48,724 nucleotides of DNA from Polyangiaceae bacterium (lineage in GTDB: Bacteria; Myxococcota_A; Polyangia; Nannocystales; Nannocystaceae), in contig JALSIN010000374.1 of assembly GCA_026989935.1 (NCBI GenBank), positions 1-48,724 on the forward strand. The letters are read 5' to 3'. Both the position numbers and the translations under genes were made by a program. This document shows positions 34,487 through 42,445 of this stretch, one piece after another. The notes beneath the pieces are model-generated. The model did no database searches, had not been told where the DNA came from, and was given only the letters and a program-made list of their open reading frames with translations. Position 1 is the first letter of the stretch. Each line of letters opens with the position of its first letter.

Positions 34487-35920
34487 CTAGGGGTGGACCT
34501 TGCGGGCCCAGGCGTCTTCGGCCTGCCCCGAGACGGTCGTGTATCCGAAGAAGATCGGATAGCCGTCGTCTGCGATCACCACGGCGGTGCCGACGTCCGT
34601 CAGGCCGAGGTCGCCGTTGTAGGACGCGGTCCAGGTCAGCGTACCGTCGGCTTCGGTGCGGCCCATCAGGATGTTCTGCTGCTCGCCGAGGACCACGGTC
34701 GAGCCCGTGAAGAACACGACGCCGTCGTCGCGCCGAGCCAGGGCCAGGCCGTCGTCCACCAGCGCCGAGGGGCCGTCGTAGAGGGTGGCCCAGGTGCGCG
34801 TGCCGGTGGGGTCGTATGCGACCACCCACACATCGACGTCGCCGGCCGAGGGCGAGCCGAGCACGCCCGTGACGTAGGCGTTGCCGCTTTCGTCCGTCCG
34901 GATGGACCGCGCCCGCTGGAACTTGTCGGGCTGCCCCGGGAAGGCGTCCTTCCACTGCAGAGCGCCCGTGTCGTCGAAGCCGGCGACCAGCCACTTGCTC
35001 TCATCGAGGGGCGCATTGTAGTCGGTCGTGCCGGCCACCCAGATCTGGGTGCCGTCGTAGGCGACCGAGTAGAACAGGTCGTCGAGGGCGCCGTCGCCGT
35101 CGTAGAGGGTGGCGAACACCTCGTTGCCGTTCTCGTCGAGGGCGAGCAGCAGCCCGTCGATCCCGTTCGCGCCGGGGACGTTGCCGGCGAGGAGGTACGT
35201 GCCGTTCGGGCCGATGGAAAGGCCCCGCGCAAGATCGGTCCCGCCGCCCATGGAAGAAGACCAGGTGTAGGTCCACGTGGGCATGGCGTTTTCGTCGTAT
35301 CGGCGGAGGAACACGTCCCAGTCGTCCGTCCCCGCGTCGATCTCGACGTGGCCGGAGATCACGAACGAACCATCGTCGTGCACCCACAGGCCGTACGCGC
35401 GTTCGTCCGTGCCGGGGGCCACGATGTCACCACCGACGTCCTCGGCGACGGCGGTGTCTTCGGTCCCGTCGGGATTGAGGAACCAAAGGAGCGTGTCATA
35501 GCCCGTGTCGGCCTGGGTCCATCCCAGGGCGAGGAAGCGGCCGTCGGGTAGCCGCGCCGCGGCGAGCACCTCGTCCGTCTTGCCCTCACGGTCGTACGTG
35601 GCCGTCCAGATCGCCTTGCCCGACGATGGCGTGCAGTCCGGTTCGCACCCGTCGAGTGGGTCCTGGTTGCCGTCGTCGCAGACCTCGTCGCCTTCGACCA
35701 CGCCGTTGCCGCACACCGCGCCGGGGCCGGTACTCGAAGCGGCGCTCGTCGAGCCGGTCGTGTCGGTGCCGCTCGTGGAACCCGTGGTCGTCCCGGGCCC
35801 GGTGGTGGTCCCCGTGTCGGTGCCGGTGGACGTGCTCGTGCTGCTCGAACCACCGCCGGAGCAGGCGAGGAGGAAGGCGGTGCACAAAAGGGGGAAGAGA
35901 TGCGACGCGGTCTTGCGCAT
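34487..35920 (-). CDS. propeller-like lipoprotein with DUF4215-type Cys module
   Basis: 477 residues. Lipoprotein signal MRKTASHLFPLLCTAFLLAC with Cys20, then a Gly/Ser/Thr linker, a myxobacterial Cys-rich module (CGNGVVEGDEVCDDGNQDPL and so on), and then about seven beta-rich repeats of the type DGRFLALGWTQADTGYDTLL and GTYLLAGNVPGANG. These read like a delta-60/bulb-type propeller. Probably outer-membrane and surface-exposed; no enzymatic residues are visible. ATG with GAGG about 9 bases upstream. A 12-bp-stem hairpin between it and the Kazal-like gene suggests separate transcripts. Confidence 0.8.
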   Translation of the reverse strand: MRKTASHLFPLLCTAFLLACSGGGSSSTSTSTGTDTGTTTGPGTTTGSTSGTDTTGSTSAASSTGPGAVCGNGVVEGDEVCDDGNQDPLDGCEPDCTPSSGKAIWTATYDREGKTDEVLAAARLPDGRFLALGWTQADTGYDTLLWFLNPDGTEDTAVAEDVGGDIVAPGTDERAYGLWVHDDGSFVISGHVEIDAGTDDWDVFLRRYDENAMPTWTYTWSSSMGGGTDLARGLSIGPNGTYLLAGNVPGANGIDGLLLALDENGNEVFATLYDGDGALDDLFYSVAYDGTQIWVAGTTDYNAPLDESKWLVAGFDDTGALQWKDAFPGQPDKFQRARSIRTDESGNAYVTGVLGSPSAGDVDVWVVAYDPTGTRTWATLYDGPSALVDDGLALARRDDGVVFFTGSTVVLGEQQNILMGRTEADGTLTWTASYNGDLGLTDVGTAVVIADDGYPIFFGYTTVSGQAEDAWARKVHP

Positions 35921-35971
35921 GGAAACCTCGAAGACAGGGAAGACGATACCTCGAAGAAACCTGGAAGGGGG

Positions 35972-36002
35972 GCGTGGGTCCGTGCTCGGGACGGACCCGC
36001 GC
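35972..36002 (-). terminator. hairpin after the Kazal-like lipoprotein gene
   Basis: GCGTGGGTCCGT / ACGGACCCGCGC with one G-T pair and a 7-base loop, starting 23 bases past the Kazal-like stop on the minus strand. Beyond it the minus strand is C/T-rich (CCCCCCTTCC) rather than a clean T-run. Confidence 0.5.
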
Positions 36003-36024
36003 GCCTGGGTGGAGGGCCGGACCG

Positions 36025-36828
36025 CTACGGGCAGGCCCCCTTCGATTCAATGTCCTGACCGTTTTCGTTGGCGATGCACTCGTTGTCGTAGGTCATGCCG
36101 TCGCAGGCGCACACCGGGTCGAGGAAGAGGGGGCAGAGCGTCGGGCGTGGTTTGCACACGCCCGGCAGACCCTTCCCGCACATGTTGTCGGAGTAGTCGC
36201 AATAATCCGTGTCGGGACACGGGGTCTGCGGGTCGCAGGGCAGCGGCTGGTTCTGGCACTCGCCGGTGTACGCCACGTCCACGCCGGCGGCGAGGGCCTC
36301 GCACTCGTTGCCGTAGGTCAGGTCGTCGCAACCGCACACCGGGTTCCAGATGTCCGGGCAGAACAGCGGCTTGTAGACGCATTCGCCCGGCAAGCCGTCG
36401 CCGCAAGCGTCGTCGGGGTAGTCGCAGACCTGGTCCTTGGAGGGGCAGGGGTTCATGGGCGTGCAGCCATCGATCCCCCCGGTGGTCGAACCGCCGGTGG
36501 AGGAGCCCGCGCCGGTGGTCGTGCCGGGTCCGGTGGAGGAACCCGCGCCGGTGGTCGTGCCGGGTCCGGTGGTGGTGCCGGTTCCGGTGGAGGAACCAGC
36601 GCCCGTGGTGGTGCCGGGCCCCGTGGACGAGGTGTCGCCCGTCGTGGAACCGGCCGTGGTCGTGGTCGTGGTCGTCGTGGTCGTCGTGGTGGACGTGGTG
36701 CCGGATGTGGATCCGGCGGTGGCCGTGCCGGTCGATCCAGTCGATCCGGAGCCGTCGTCGCCGCATCCGGCGGCGAGCACGACGACGCTGAAAAGCGTAG
36801 GAACCCAGAGGGTGCGAAGAAAGGTCAT
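36025..36828 (-). CDS. lipoprotein with two Kazal-like protease-inhibitor domains
   Basis: 267 residues from the ATG at 36828 (AGGAG, 7 bases upstream). Lipobox LAAGC with Cys22. Then about 90 residues of Gly/Ser/Thr repeats, including a run of 12 threonines and a 12-residue unit (GPGTTTGAGSST). The C-terminal part carries two Cys-rich modules, each with a Kazal core: CPDIWNPVCGCDDLTYGNEC and CPLFLDPVCACDGMTYDNEC, each preceded by a C-x4/6-C antistasin-like segment. Kazal domains inhibit serine proteases; here they would sit on the cell surface. Candidate -10 TATACT (minus, 36902-36907) and a hairpin leader precede it. Confidence 0.85.
   Translation of the reverse strand: MTFLRTLWVPTLFSVVVLAAGCGDDGSGSTGSTGTATAGSTSGTTSTTTTTTTTTTTTAGSTTGDTSSTGPGTTTGAGSSTGTGTTTGPGTTTGAGSSTGPGTTTGAGSSTGGSTTGGIDGCTPMNPCPSKDQVCDYPDDACGDGLPGECVYKPLFCPDIWNPVCGCDDLTYGNECEALAAGVDVAYTGECQNQPLPCDPQTPCPDTDYCDYSDNMCGKGLPGVCKPRPTLCPLFLDPVCACDGMTYDNECIANENGQDIESKGACP
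36501..36702 (-). repeat. Gly/Ser/Thr linker repeats (36-base unit and GTC/GTG run)
   Basis: Inside the Kazal-like gene. A 36-base unit (start CCCGCGCCGGTGGTCGTGCC at 36506) recurs at 36542, with degenerate copies to about 36615. A GTCGTG-type microsatellite (about 36653-36702) encodes the poly-Thr run. Copy-number changes in the 36-base unit would keep the frame. Confidence 0.7.
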
Positions 36829-36854
36829 GGATGTCTCCTTTGTCGATGAGGTCA

Positions 36855-36907
36855 AGGGGCGGTCGTCACCTGGCAGGCCGGGCGATTGCCACCGCCCCTC
36901 AAGTATA
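36855..36907 (-). promoter_or_regulatory. -10 box and hairpin leader of the Kazal-like gene
   Basis: Minus strand: TATACT at 36902-36907 (no good -35), followed in the leader by AGGGGCGGT (36891-36899) pairing with ACCGCCCCT (36855-36863), a 9-bp perfect stem around a 27-base loop. The ribosome site lies about 20 bases beyond it. Could modulate translation or mRNA stability. Confidence 0.35.
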
Positions 36908-36989
36908 AATCCGTGTGATTGGCGGCATCCACGAGCGCTTTTGCACTAGCGTGTGACTGGCGGGGCCGGGGCGCCCCACCGAAGGCGGG

Positions 36990-37709
36990 TCAGCCAACCT
37001 GCACCCGCACGGCGCGCTCGGCCACGATGGCCGGCTCGTCCGGGTCCACACAAAACACATGCGCTCGACCCGTCTGCCCGTCAAATTCCGTAAGCAACCA
37101 GAACTCCAAAGTCCAACGGTCGTGTTCACTGGCGAACGGGGGCGCCCAGCCGGCCACCATGGCGCCGCCGAGTTGGCGGCGATGCGCCCGCGCCCGCTCC
37201 ACCGCGCGGAAACGCTCGGTCCCTTCCAGGAAGCGGCCGAGCTTGCGACCGAGGGCCTCGTCCACGTTCACGCGGCGGCGCCCGGTCAGGCGAAACTCCT
37301 CGACGGCGAGGTCGGGCAGCGACAGGATCCCCACGTAGGTCTCAGAGGCGTCGATCCCGTCGAAGTCGGGCACGTCGAACTCCGGGTAGAGGTTGTCGGT
37401 GTCGATGGCCGCGATTCGGTCGGCGAGGGCGCCTTCGACCCGTCGGGTTTCCTCGGCGTCCTGCGTGCACAGCACCCGCAGCAGGAGGAACTTCGACGGC
37501 AGCCGGTGGTCCCAGTCGAAGATCGTGAAGATCCGGTGGTAGGCCGTGCCGGGGAATGGCACCAGATCGGGCAGGGCGCTCGCGAGCGTCGCCCGACGTT
37601 GCTCGTCGGGGGCGAGGGCCTGGTCCGCAAGGCGCACGTGCACGTGGTCGGGTGTCGCCAGGGCGGCCCGTATGGACGGGAGGTCGGGCACGGTCGTCGT
37701 GTCAGGCAT
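36990..37709 (-). CDS. unknown protein following hisG
   Basis: 239 residues ([20 protein letters not shown]). I do not recognise a family. It is soluble with no signal peptide or membrane helix, acidic, with mixed alpha/beta content and phrases such as YHRIFTIFDWDHRLPSKFLL, DNLYPEFDVPDFDGID and ETYVGILSLPDL. The ATG overlaps the hisG stop by 8 bases, so it is translated in the murA-hisG unit. The frame could extend to 37844, but that part is the reverse reading of hisG. Confidence is in the gene, not the function. Confidence 0.75.
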   Translation of the reverse strand: MPDTTTVPDLPSIRAALATPDHVHVRLADQALAPDEQRRATLASALPDLVPFPGTAYHRIFTIFDWDHRLPSKFLLLRVLCTQDAEETRRVEGALADRIAAIDTDNLYPEFDVPDFDGIDASETYVGILSLPDLAVEEFRLTGRRRVNVDEALGRKLGRFLEGTERFRAVERARAHRRQLGGAMVAGWAPPFASEHDRWTLEFWLLTEFDGQTGRAHVFCVDPDEPAIVAERAVRVQVG

Positions 37710-38358
37710 GGAGGGTGTGCTCGGTGGCCTTCGACAGCGCCTCGACCAGGCGCGCGATGGTGGACGGATGGAGCTTGAGGGCTGCGGGGGCCACCACGAG
37801 CCGCGCGCTGGATTCGAGCACGGTTTCCACCTCCACGAGGCCATTTTCGAGGAGGGTGGCGCCGCTTTCCACCAGGTCCACGATCTGGTCGGCCAGGCCG
37901 GAGACGGCGCCGAGTTCCACCGATCCCGAAAGCTCGATGAGGTCGGGGTGGATCCCGCGGCCGAGGTAGTGTGCGCGGGCGATCCGCGGGTACTTGGTCG
38001 CGACGACGAGATCCATGCCCCGCCGAAGCCCTCTCGGCGCCGCCTTGGGCTCCGCCACGACCATACGGCATCGGCCGACGCCCAGGTCGAGCGGCTCGTA
38101 CAGGTCCACGCCGGACTCGAGCAACGTGTCGAGGCCAGCGACGCCGACGTGGGCCACGCCGCGGTCCACGTACGTGGGGACGTCGGCCGGCTTGACGAGC
38201 AGCACGCGGTGGCCCGAGGGCAGGTCGAGAAGCAGGCGGCGCCCGGCCGCCGCGACGCACGAAAGGTCGAGCCCCGCTGCGGTCAACAGCGGCGTGACGG
38301 CCGACAACAGCCGCCCCTTGGGCAGGGCGAAGACGAGGCGGTCAGGCACGGGCGTCAT
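37702..38358 (-). CDS. hisG: ATP phosphoribosyltransferase, short (HisG-S) form
   Basis: 218 residues. First step of histidine synthesis. [18 protein letters not shown] is the N-terminal signature; [13 protein letters not shown] and [19 protein letters not shown] (cut around the PRPP site) are typical. The roughly 200-residue length without a C-terminal regulatory domain marks the short form, which normally needs HisZ for activity. No hisZ lies in the window. The start overlaps the murA end by 17 bases. Coupling of hisG to murA is known in several deep-branching and delta-type lineages. Confidence 0.94.
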   Translation of the reverse strand: MTPVPDRLVFALPKGRLLSAVTPLLTAAGLDLSCVAAAGRRLLLDLPSGHRVLLVKPADVPTYVDRGVAHVGVAGLDTLLESGVDLYEPLDLGVGRCRMVVAEPKAAPRGLRRGMDLVVATKYPRIARAHYLGRGIHPDLIELSGSVELGAVSGLADQIVDLVESGATLLENGLVEVETVLESSARLVVAPAALKLHPSTIARLVEALSKATEHTLHA

Positions 38359-39607
38359 GGTAGCGCGTGATGCGGGCGCCGAGGGGGGCGAGCTGGCGCT
38401 CGACGGCTTCGTAGCCGCGGTCGAGGTGGTACACGCGAAGGATCTCCGTGCGGCCCTCGGCGACCAGGCCGGCGAGGACGAGGCTCGCGGATGCCCGCAG
38501 GTCGGTGGCCATGACGGTGGTGCCCAGGTATCGGGTCGGGCCGCGCACCACCGCCGTGGGGCCGTTGACGGTGATGTCCGCGCCCATCCGCAGGAGCTCG
38601 GGTACGTGCATGTACCGGTTCTCGAAGATCGTCTCGGTGATCACGCTGCGGCCGTGGGCGCAACTCGCCAGCACCATGAACTGAGCCTGCATGTCCGTGG
38701 GGAAGCCCGGGTGCGGACGTGTCGATACGTCCACCGGGTCGAGGCGGTCGGGTCCGCGCACGCGCAGGCCGCCGGCCTCGACCGCGAGCTGCACCCCAGC
38801 CTCTTCGAGCTTTGCCAGCACGGCGTGCATGTGGTCCACCGGGGCGTCCCGCAAGAAGACGTCCCCGCCGGTGATCGCGGCGGCCACCGCGTACGTCCCC
38901 GCCTCGATGCGGTCGGGCAAGATGGCGTGATCCACCGGGTGCAACGTGTCCACGCCCTCGATCTCGACGACCGCCGTCCCCGCGCCGCGGATCCGTGCGC
39001 CCATCTTGTTGAGCACGACAGCGAGCTCCTGCACCTCCGGTTCCCGTGCGGCGTTTTCGAGCACCGTGGTGCCCTCGGCGAGGGCGGCGGCCATCATGAC
39101 GTTTTGCGTGCCGCCGACCGTGACCTTGTCGAACACCACGGAGGCGCCGCGCAGCCGCTTGCAGCGGGCCACCACGTAGCCGTGGTCGAGCTCGATCTGT
39201 GCGCCGAGGGCCGCAAGGCCCTTGAGGTGCTGGTCGATGGGGCGCGCCCCGATGGCGCACCCGCCGGGTAGTGAGACCCGCGCCCGCCCGTAGCGTCCCA
39301 GCAGCGGGCCCATGACCGTGACCGAAGCGCGCATGGTCTTGACCAGCTCGTAGGGGGCGGCCAGGGGCCCATCGGCCACCTTCGTCGTGTCGAGGGTCAG
39401 CGTTTCCTCACCCTCGACGGTGCAACCGAGGTGGCGTAGCAACCGGTTCATCGTGCGCACGTCCGCAAGGCGCGGCACGTGCCGCAGGGTCGAAACGCCG
39501 GGGGCGAGCAGGGCGGCGCATTGCAGCAGCAGGGCGGCGTTCTTCGCCCCGTGGATCTGGATCGCCCCGCGCAGCGGGACGCCCCCTTCGATGACGATAC
39601 TGTCCAT
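38342..39607 (-). CDS. murA: UDP-N-acetylglucosamine 1-carboxyvinyltransferase
   Basis: 421 residues. First committed step of peptidoglycan synthesis. [20 protein letters not shown] (Lys22, Asn23), [20 protein letters not shown] with active-site Cys117, then [16 protein letters not shown] and the later [15 protein letters not shown]. Cys at the 115-equivalent position implies normal fosfomycin sensitivity of the enzyme. It begins 6 bases downstream of a lipoprotein gene and overlaps hisG, so lipoprotein, murA, hisG and the unknown gene look like one transcript. Confidence 0.97.
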   Translation of the reverse strand: MDSIVIEGGVPLRGAIQIHGAKNAALLLQCAALLAPGVSTLRHVPRLADVRTMNRLLRHLGCTVEGEETLTLDTTKVADGPLAAPYELVKTMRASVTVMGPLLGRYGRARVSLPGGCAIGARPIDQHLKGLAALGAQIELDHGYVVARCKRLRGASVVFDKVTVGGTQNVMMAAALAEGTTVLENAAREPEVQELAVVLNKMGARIRGAGTAVVEIEGVDTLHPVDHAILPDRIEAGTYAVAAAITGGDVFLRDAPVDHMHAVLAKLEEAGVQLAVEAGGLRVRGPDRLDPVDVSTRPHPGFPTDMQAQFMVLASCAHGRSVITETIFENRYMHVPELLRMGADITVNGPTAVVRGPTRYLGTTVMATDLRASASLVLAGLVAEGRTEILRVYHLDRGYEAVERQLAPLGARITRYHDARA

Positions 39608-39613
39608 GGTGTG

Positions 39614-40588
39614 TCAGCGGGTGCGGGCGGCGTCCGACAGGGATTTGCGTGTTCGGTCCAGGTCGTCCAAGAGACCACCCTCATCTCGAAACGCCGGGGC
39701 GTCGGGGACGCCCGGGCAGCCATCGAGGGCACGAATCGTGACCGTTCGGGTGATCGGGCCGAAGGACCGGTCGAAGGTGGGTTGCGGGAACATGTGATGG
39801 ATCGTGGCCGCCGCGTGCAACGTGCGGCCGTGTTCGATGGACAGCAGCACCCGCCGTTCCATCCAGATCCCCTTCTCGCCGTGACCGTCGGACCAGCGGC
39901 TCTCGATGGCCGCGACGGGGCCGTCGTCGGTCTCGTACACCCCGGCGAGGGTTTCCTCCACGTTCGGCGTCACGCACGGGCGCAGGTGGTTTTCACGGCC
40001 GCCCGCGTAGGTGTCGGGGTCGATGCAGGCCGTCTTGTTGCACCGTCCCTCCACCCGGGCCCCGCGCCAGGACGTGCCCTCGGCCACGAGCGCCCGGGGC
40101 AGGGTCGGAAAGGCCAGCGCGAGGAAGTCTTCCATGGGGTCCCAGGTCCGGGCGGTGCACGGGGCGGTGGGCGCGGCGGGGCCGTGGGCGTGGCGTCCGA
40201 GATACACCTCGCGCCGTGCCCCGCGGGGGGCGACGCGCACCCCCTTGTAAAAGAGGTCGGCGCGGACGGTGCGGCCTGCGGGGATCGGGCCGGGGCGGAC
40301 GCCGAAGGGTCGGCTCGAAGGCAGGGCGACGAGGGCGCCGGAGACGCTCGGCTCCTCGCCCAGCGGCGGCGTGTCGTAGTCCACGGCGATCGCATAGGCG
40401 AACGGGCAGTCGGCGGTGGGGGCCTGGTAGGAAAGCGACACGAAGCGCGGCGGGACGGGGCGCGCGCCGGGCAGGACGGCTTCGACCCAGGCGGGCGGTG
40501 GCGCGGCGGCGCATCCGGCCGCCGCGCACGGAAGCAGGAAGGCGGCGAGGCACCGAAGGTGCGAAGCGGTGGGGCGCAGGGCCGACAC
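39614..40588 (-). CDS. unknown lipoprotein upstream of murA
   Basis: 324 residues from the GTG at 40588. The signal peptide (MSALRPTASHLRCLAAFLLP) ends in the lipobox CAAAGC with Cys26. The mature part is of unknown family, beta-rich, with FVSLSYQAPTADCPFAYAIA, several cysteines (CTARTWDP, RCNKTACIDPD, RPCVTPN) and WSDGHGEKGIWMERRVLLSI. It looks like a secreted calycin-like or unclassified domain. The frame extends to 40714, but the added residues lack signal character. First gene of the murA-hisG unit; it diverges from a secreted-protein gene across a structured 200-base gap. Confidence 0.68.
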   Translation of the reverse strand: MSALRPTASHLRCLAAFLLPCAAAGCAAAPPPAWVEAVLPGARPVPPRFVSLSYQAPTADCPFAYAIAVDYDTPPLGEEPSVSGALVALPSSRPFGVRPGPIPAGRTVRADLFYKGVRVAPRGARREVYLGRHAHGPAAPTAPCTARTWDPMEDFLALAFPTLPRALVAEGTSWRGARVEGRCNKTACIDPDTYAGGRENHLRPCVTPNVEETLAGVYETDDGPVAAIESRWSDGHGEKGIWMERRVLLSIEHGRTLHAAATIHHMFPQPTFDRSFGPITRTVTIRALDGCPGVPDAPAFRDEGGLLDDLDRTRKSLSDAARTR

Positions 40589-40686
40589 GACCGCCGGACG
40601 ATGCCACAGCCGCCCGGGGTTCGGCCACGACCAACGTTGCGGGCGTTGCCTGCCGGGCCTCGAAGTGTCTTCCGTGTCCGCGGCCG

Positions 40687-40776
40687 GGGGCTCGTGAGCG
40701 TGGCTCCACCCCACTGGGCTCGGCCCGGGGGTGGACGCATCGGCGCGGAAACGCCGAAAAGTTGCACACGAGCCCC
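40687..40776 (+). promoter_or_regulatory. possible three-way-junction leader RNA
   Basis: Upstream of the ATG at 40789. Outer stem GGGGCTCGTG (40687-40696) with CACGAGCCCC (40767-40776), perfect over 10 bp. It encloses one hairpin TCCACCCC (40705-40712) / GGGGTGGA (40728-40735), which itself contains GGGC-TCG-GCCC, and a second hairpin CGGCG (40741-40745) / CGCCG (40752-40756). The rest of the 200-base divergent gap (40589-40788) shows nothing I can name. No match to GEMM, cobalamin or other riboswitch cores I know. Confidence 0.4.
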
Positions 40777-40788
40777 GGGCGATGCCCC

Positions 40789-41412
40789 ATGGGTGCCATG
40801 GACCGCACCGAGCTTTGCCAGCGCACCGTGCTGCATTCGACCCGCCTGCGCCGCGCCTGCAGTGCGCTCGTCGCGGCTGCCCTCATGGGCGCGTCGAGCC
40901 CCGCCGCCGCGGCCGGCACGGACCGCGACGTCCTGGCGATCGGTGTCACCGGCGACGACCGCGCCTCGCTGTGGCCCGTGGAGTTGCGCCTTTCCCTCGC
41001 GGCGGCGGACGGGCCGGCTCGCCCCCTCGCCCCCCGTACGATGCTCGTGCGGGACGGCAATCGCATGGTGTTCGACGAGGCCGTGTGGACCGATCGTGGG
41101 CTCGAGCGGTTCTCCCTGGTCGTGACCCCACGCCACCACCCGGGGGGCGTCGTCGAACTCGAGTGGGAGTTGACCGTGTGGTTTCGCCCCTACGCCCTCG
41201 GGCCGGACGGCGATAGCTGGCGGCGCTACCTGGCCTTTCGAGCGGGGCTGGGCCCGCGCCCGCCGCTCGAAAGGCCGGTGCTCGTCGCGGTGCGCGCCGA
41301 CATCGTACGGACCCGGGGCGAGGCCCGCGAGGCGACGATCCGCGCCGCGGGGCGCGCCTACCGACTGGTGCTGGCCGCCCGGACCACCCACCCCGGGGAT
41401 CGTCCCGGATGA
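40789..41412 (+). CDS. secreted protein of unknown function
   Basis: 207 residues (ATG at 40789; a second ATG 3 codons on). Signal peptide with RRACSALVAAALMGASSPAAAAG. The mature domain is about 165 residues, beta-rich: PVELRLSLAAADGPARPLAP, RTMLVRDGNRMVFDEAVWTD, then VVELEWELTVWFRPYALG. It looks like an immunoglobulin-like or PEGA-like sandwich, family not recognised. A frame extending back to 40216 is only the antisense of the divergent gene. The next gene (CpoB-like) begins about 80 bases after its stop, so the two may act together in the envelope. Confidence 0.65.
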   Translation: MGAMDRTELCQRTVLHSTRLRRACSALVAAALMGASSPAAAAGTDRDVLAIGVTGDDRASLWPVELRLSLAAADGPARPLAPRTMLVRDGNRMVFDEAVWTDRGLERFSLVVTPRHHPGGVVELEWELTVWFRPYALGPDGDSWRRYLAFRAGLGPRPPLERPVLVAVRADIVRTRGEAREATIRAAGRAYRLVLAARTTHPGDRPG

Positions 41413-41492
41413 AGCCCGGCCGGGCGTGTCATCGAGCGCGGCGTACGGTGGCGAAGCCGGCGCGATCGTCGTACACACGGCGCACACCCGCC

Positions 41493-42407
41493 ATGAAGAC
41501 CCCGTTTCGCCTCGTCTCCTTCTCGGTGGCCCTCGCGCTACTGGCCCCCGGATGTCTCGTGCTTCGCAAGGACCACGACGCGCTGGCCGCACGCGTGGTC
41601 GAACTCGAACGGACGCAGGCCGAGCAGGCCCGAACCCTCAAGGTGACCCTCGACAAGGCCGACGAACTCGCCCGAATCCTCGAGGAGAAGGTGGCCGAGG
41701 CCGAGGCCCTGCTGCGCCGCAACCAGGCCGACCTGGGGATGCGTGTGGAGGCCCTGGAACTCGCCGTCGAGACCCTGCGGGGGCTGGTGGAGAACGCCGA
41801 GTACGTCGCCAAGGCCGGCGGGCAGGAGCTGGCAGAGCTTCGGCGCGACCTCGACGAGCGGCTGACGAAGCTCGAGGAGAAGCTCAACGAGGCCACGAAC
41901 ATCCCCGAGGGCAAGGACGCGCTGTGGGCCGAGGCCCTGCGCCGTCAAAAGGCCGGGCGCCACGCGTCGGCGCGCAAACTGCTTCGGATCTACCTGTCGC
42001 GCTACCCCGACGATCCGAAGGTGCCGGAGGCAAAGTTTCGTGTTGGACTTACATACTTCTCCGCCCGGGACTATCCGGCGGCGCTCGGCGAGTTCTATCA
42101 GGTCATCCAGGCGCATCCGGACAGCCCGGTGATCGCCGACGCCCTTTATTACTCCGGCCTTGGGTTTGCGCGGATCGGGCAGTGTGCGAATGCCATCGCC
42201 TACTTCAAGGCGCTCGAACGACCCAAGGTCGCTGCCCCGGACAAGTACAAGAAGGCGGCCCGCAAGCAGGTCGCGCGGCTCGAGGGCGACGACGGTACGA
42301 TCTGCCAGGATCGTGAGGACCGGCAGGCGGGGGCAGCCGGGCGGCAGGGCGCTGGGGCCGCGGCGCCAAAGAAGGCAAAGGCCGCCGCGAAGGGACGCCG
42401 TCCGTAG
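41493..42407 (+). CDS. CpoB/YbgF-like lipoprotein with coiled coil and TPR repeats
   Basis: 304 residues from the ATG at 41493 (MKTPFRLVSF). Lipobox LAPGC with Cys21, a coiled coil at about 25-130 (ARVVELERTQAEQARTLKV, RRDLDERLTKLEEKLNE), and three TPR repeats at about 150-265 (ALWAEALRRQKAGRHASARK, PEAKFRVGLTYFSARDYPAA, ADALYYSGLGFARIGQCANA). The Lys/Ala/Gly tail is disordered. This is the architecture of CpoB, which links the Tol system to peptidoglycan synthesis. E. coli CpoB is periplasmic, so the lipid anchor differs. No tol-pal gene is adjacent. An ATG at 41409 overlapping the previous stop gives no signal peptide. Confidence 0.8.
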   Translation: MKTPFRLVSFSVALALLAPGCLVLRKDHDALAARVVELERTQAEQARTLKVTLDKADELARILEEKVAEAEALLRRNQADLGMRVEALELAVETLRGLVENAEYVAKAGGQELAELRRDLDERLTKLEEKLNEATNIPEGKDALWAEALRRQKAGRHASARKLLRIYLSRYPDDPKVPEAKFRVGLTYFSARDYPAALGEFYQVIQAHPDSPVIADALYYSGLGFARIGQCANAIAYFKALERPKVAAPDKYKKAARKQVARLEGDDGTICQDREDRQAGAAGRQGAGAAAPKKAKAAAKGRRP

Positions 42408-42445
42408 CACACCGCCAGCCGCGCCCTGCGAGGGGGCCGCGCGAT

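Noticed and set aside
32604-34994. Minus-strand frame opposite the M28 peptidase
   Set aside because: Antisense shadow, with Arg/Pro-rich composition; the plus-strand gene has all metal ligands.
36829-36989. tRNA or other structured RNA between the hypothetical gene and the Kazal-like gene
   Set aside because: Only a single stem and a -10 box are visible; no cloverleaf or anticodon arm.
38342-38358. Frameshift between murA and hisG
   Set aside because: The overlap is an ordinary coupled start; both proteins are complete.
40687-40776. Cyclic-di-GMP (GEMM) riboswitch
   Set aside because: A GGACGC string is present, but the GACGCAAAGC core and tetraloop receptor are missing.
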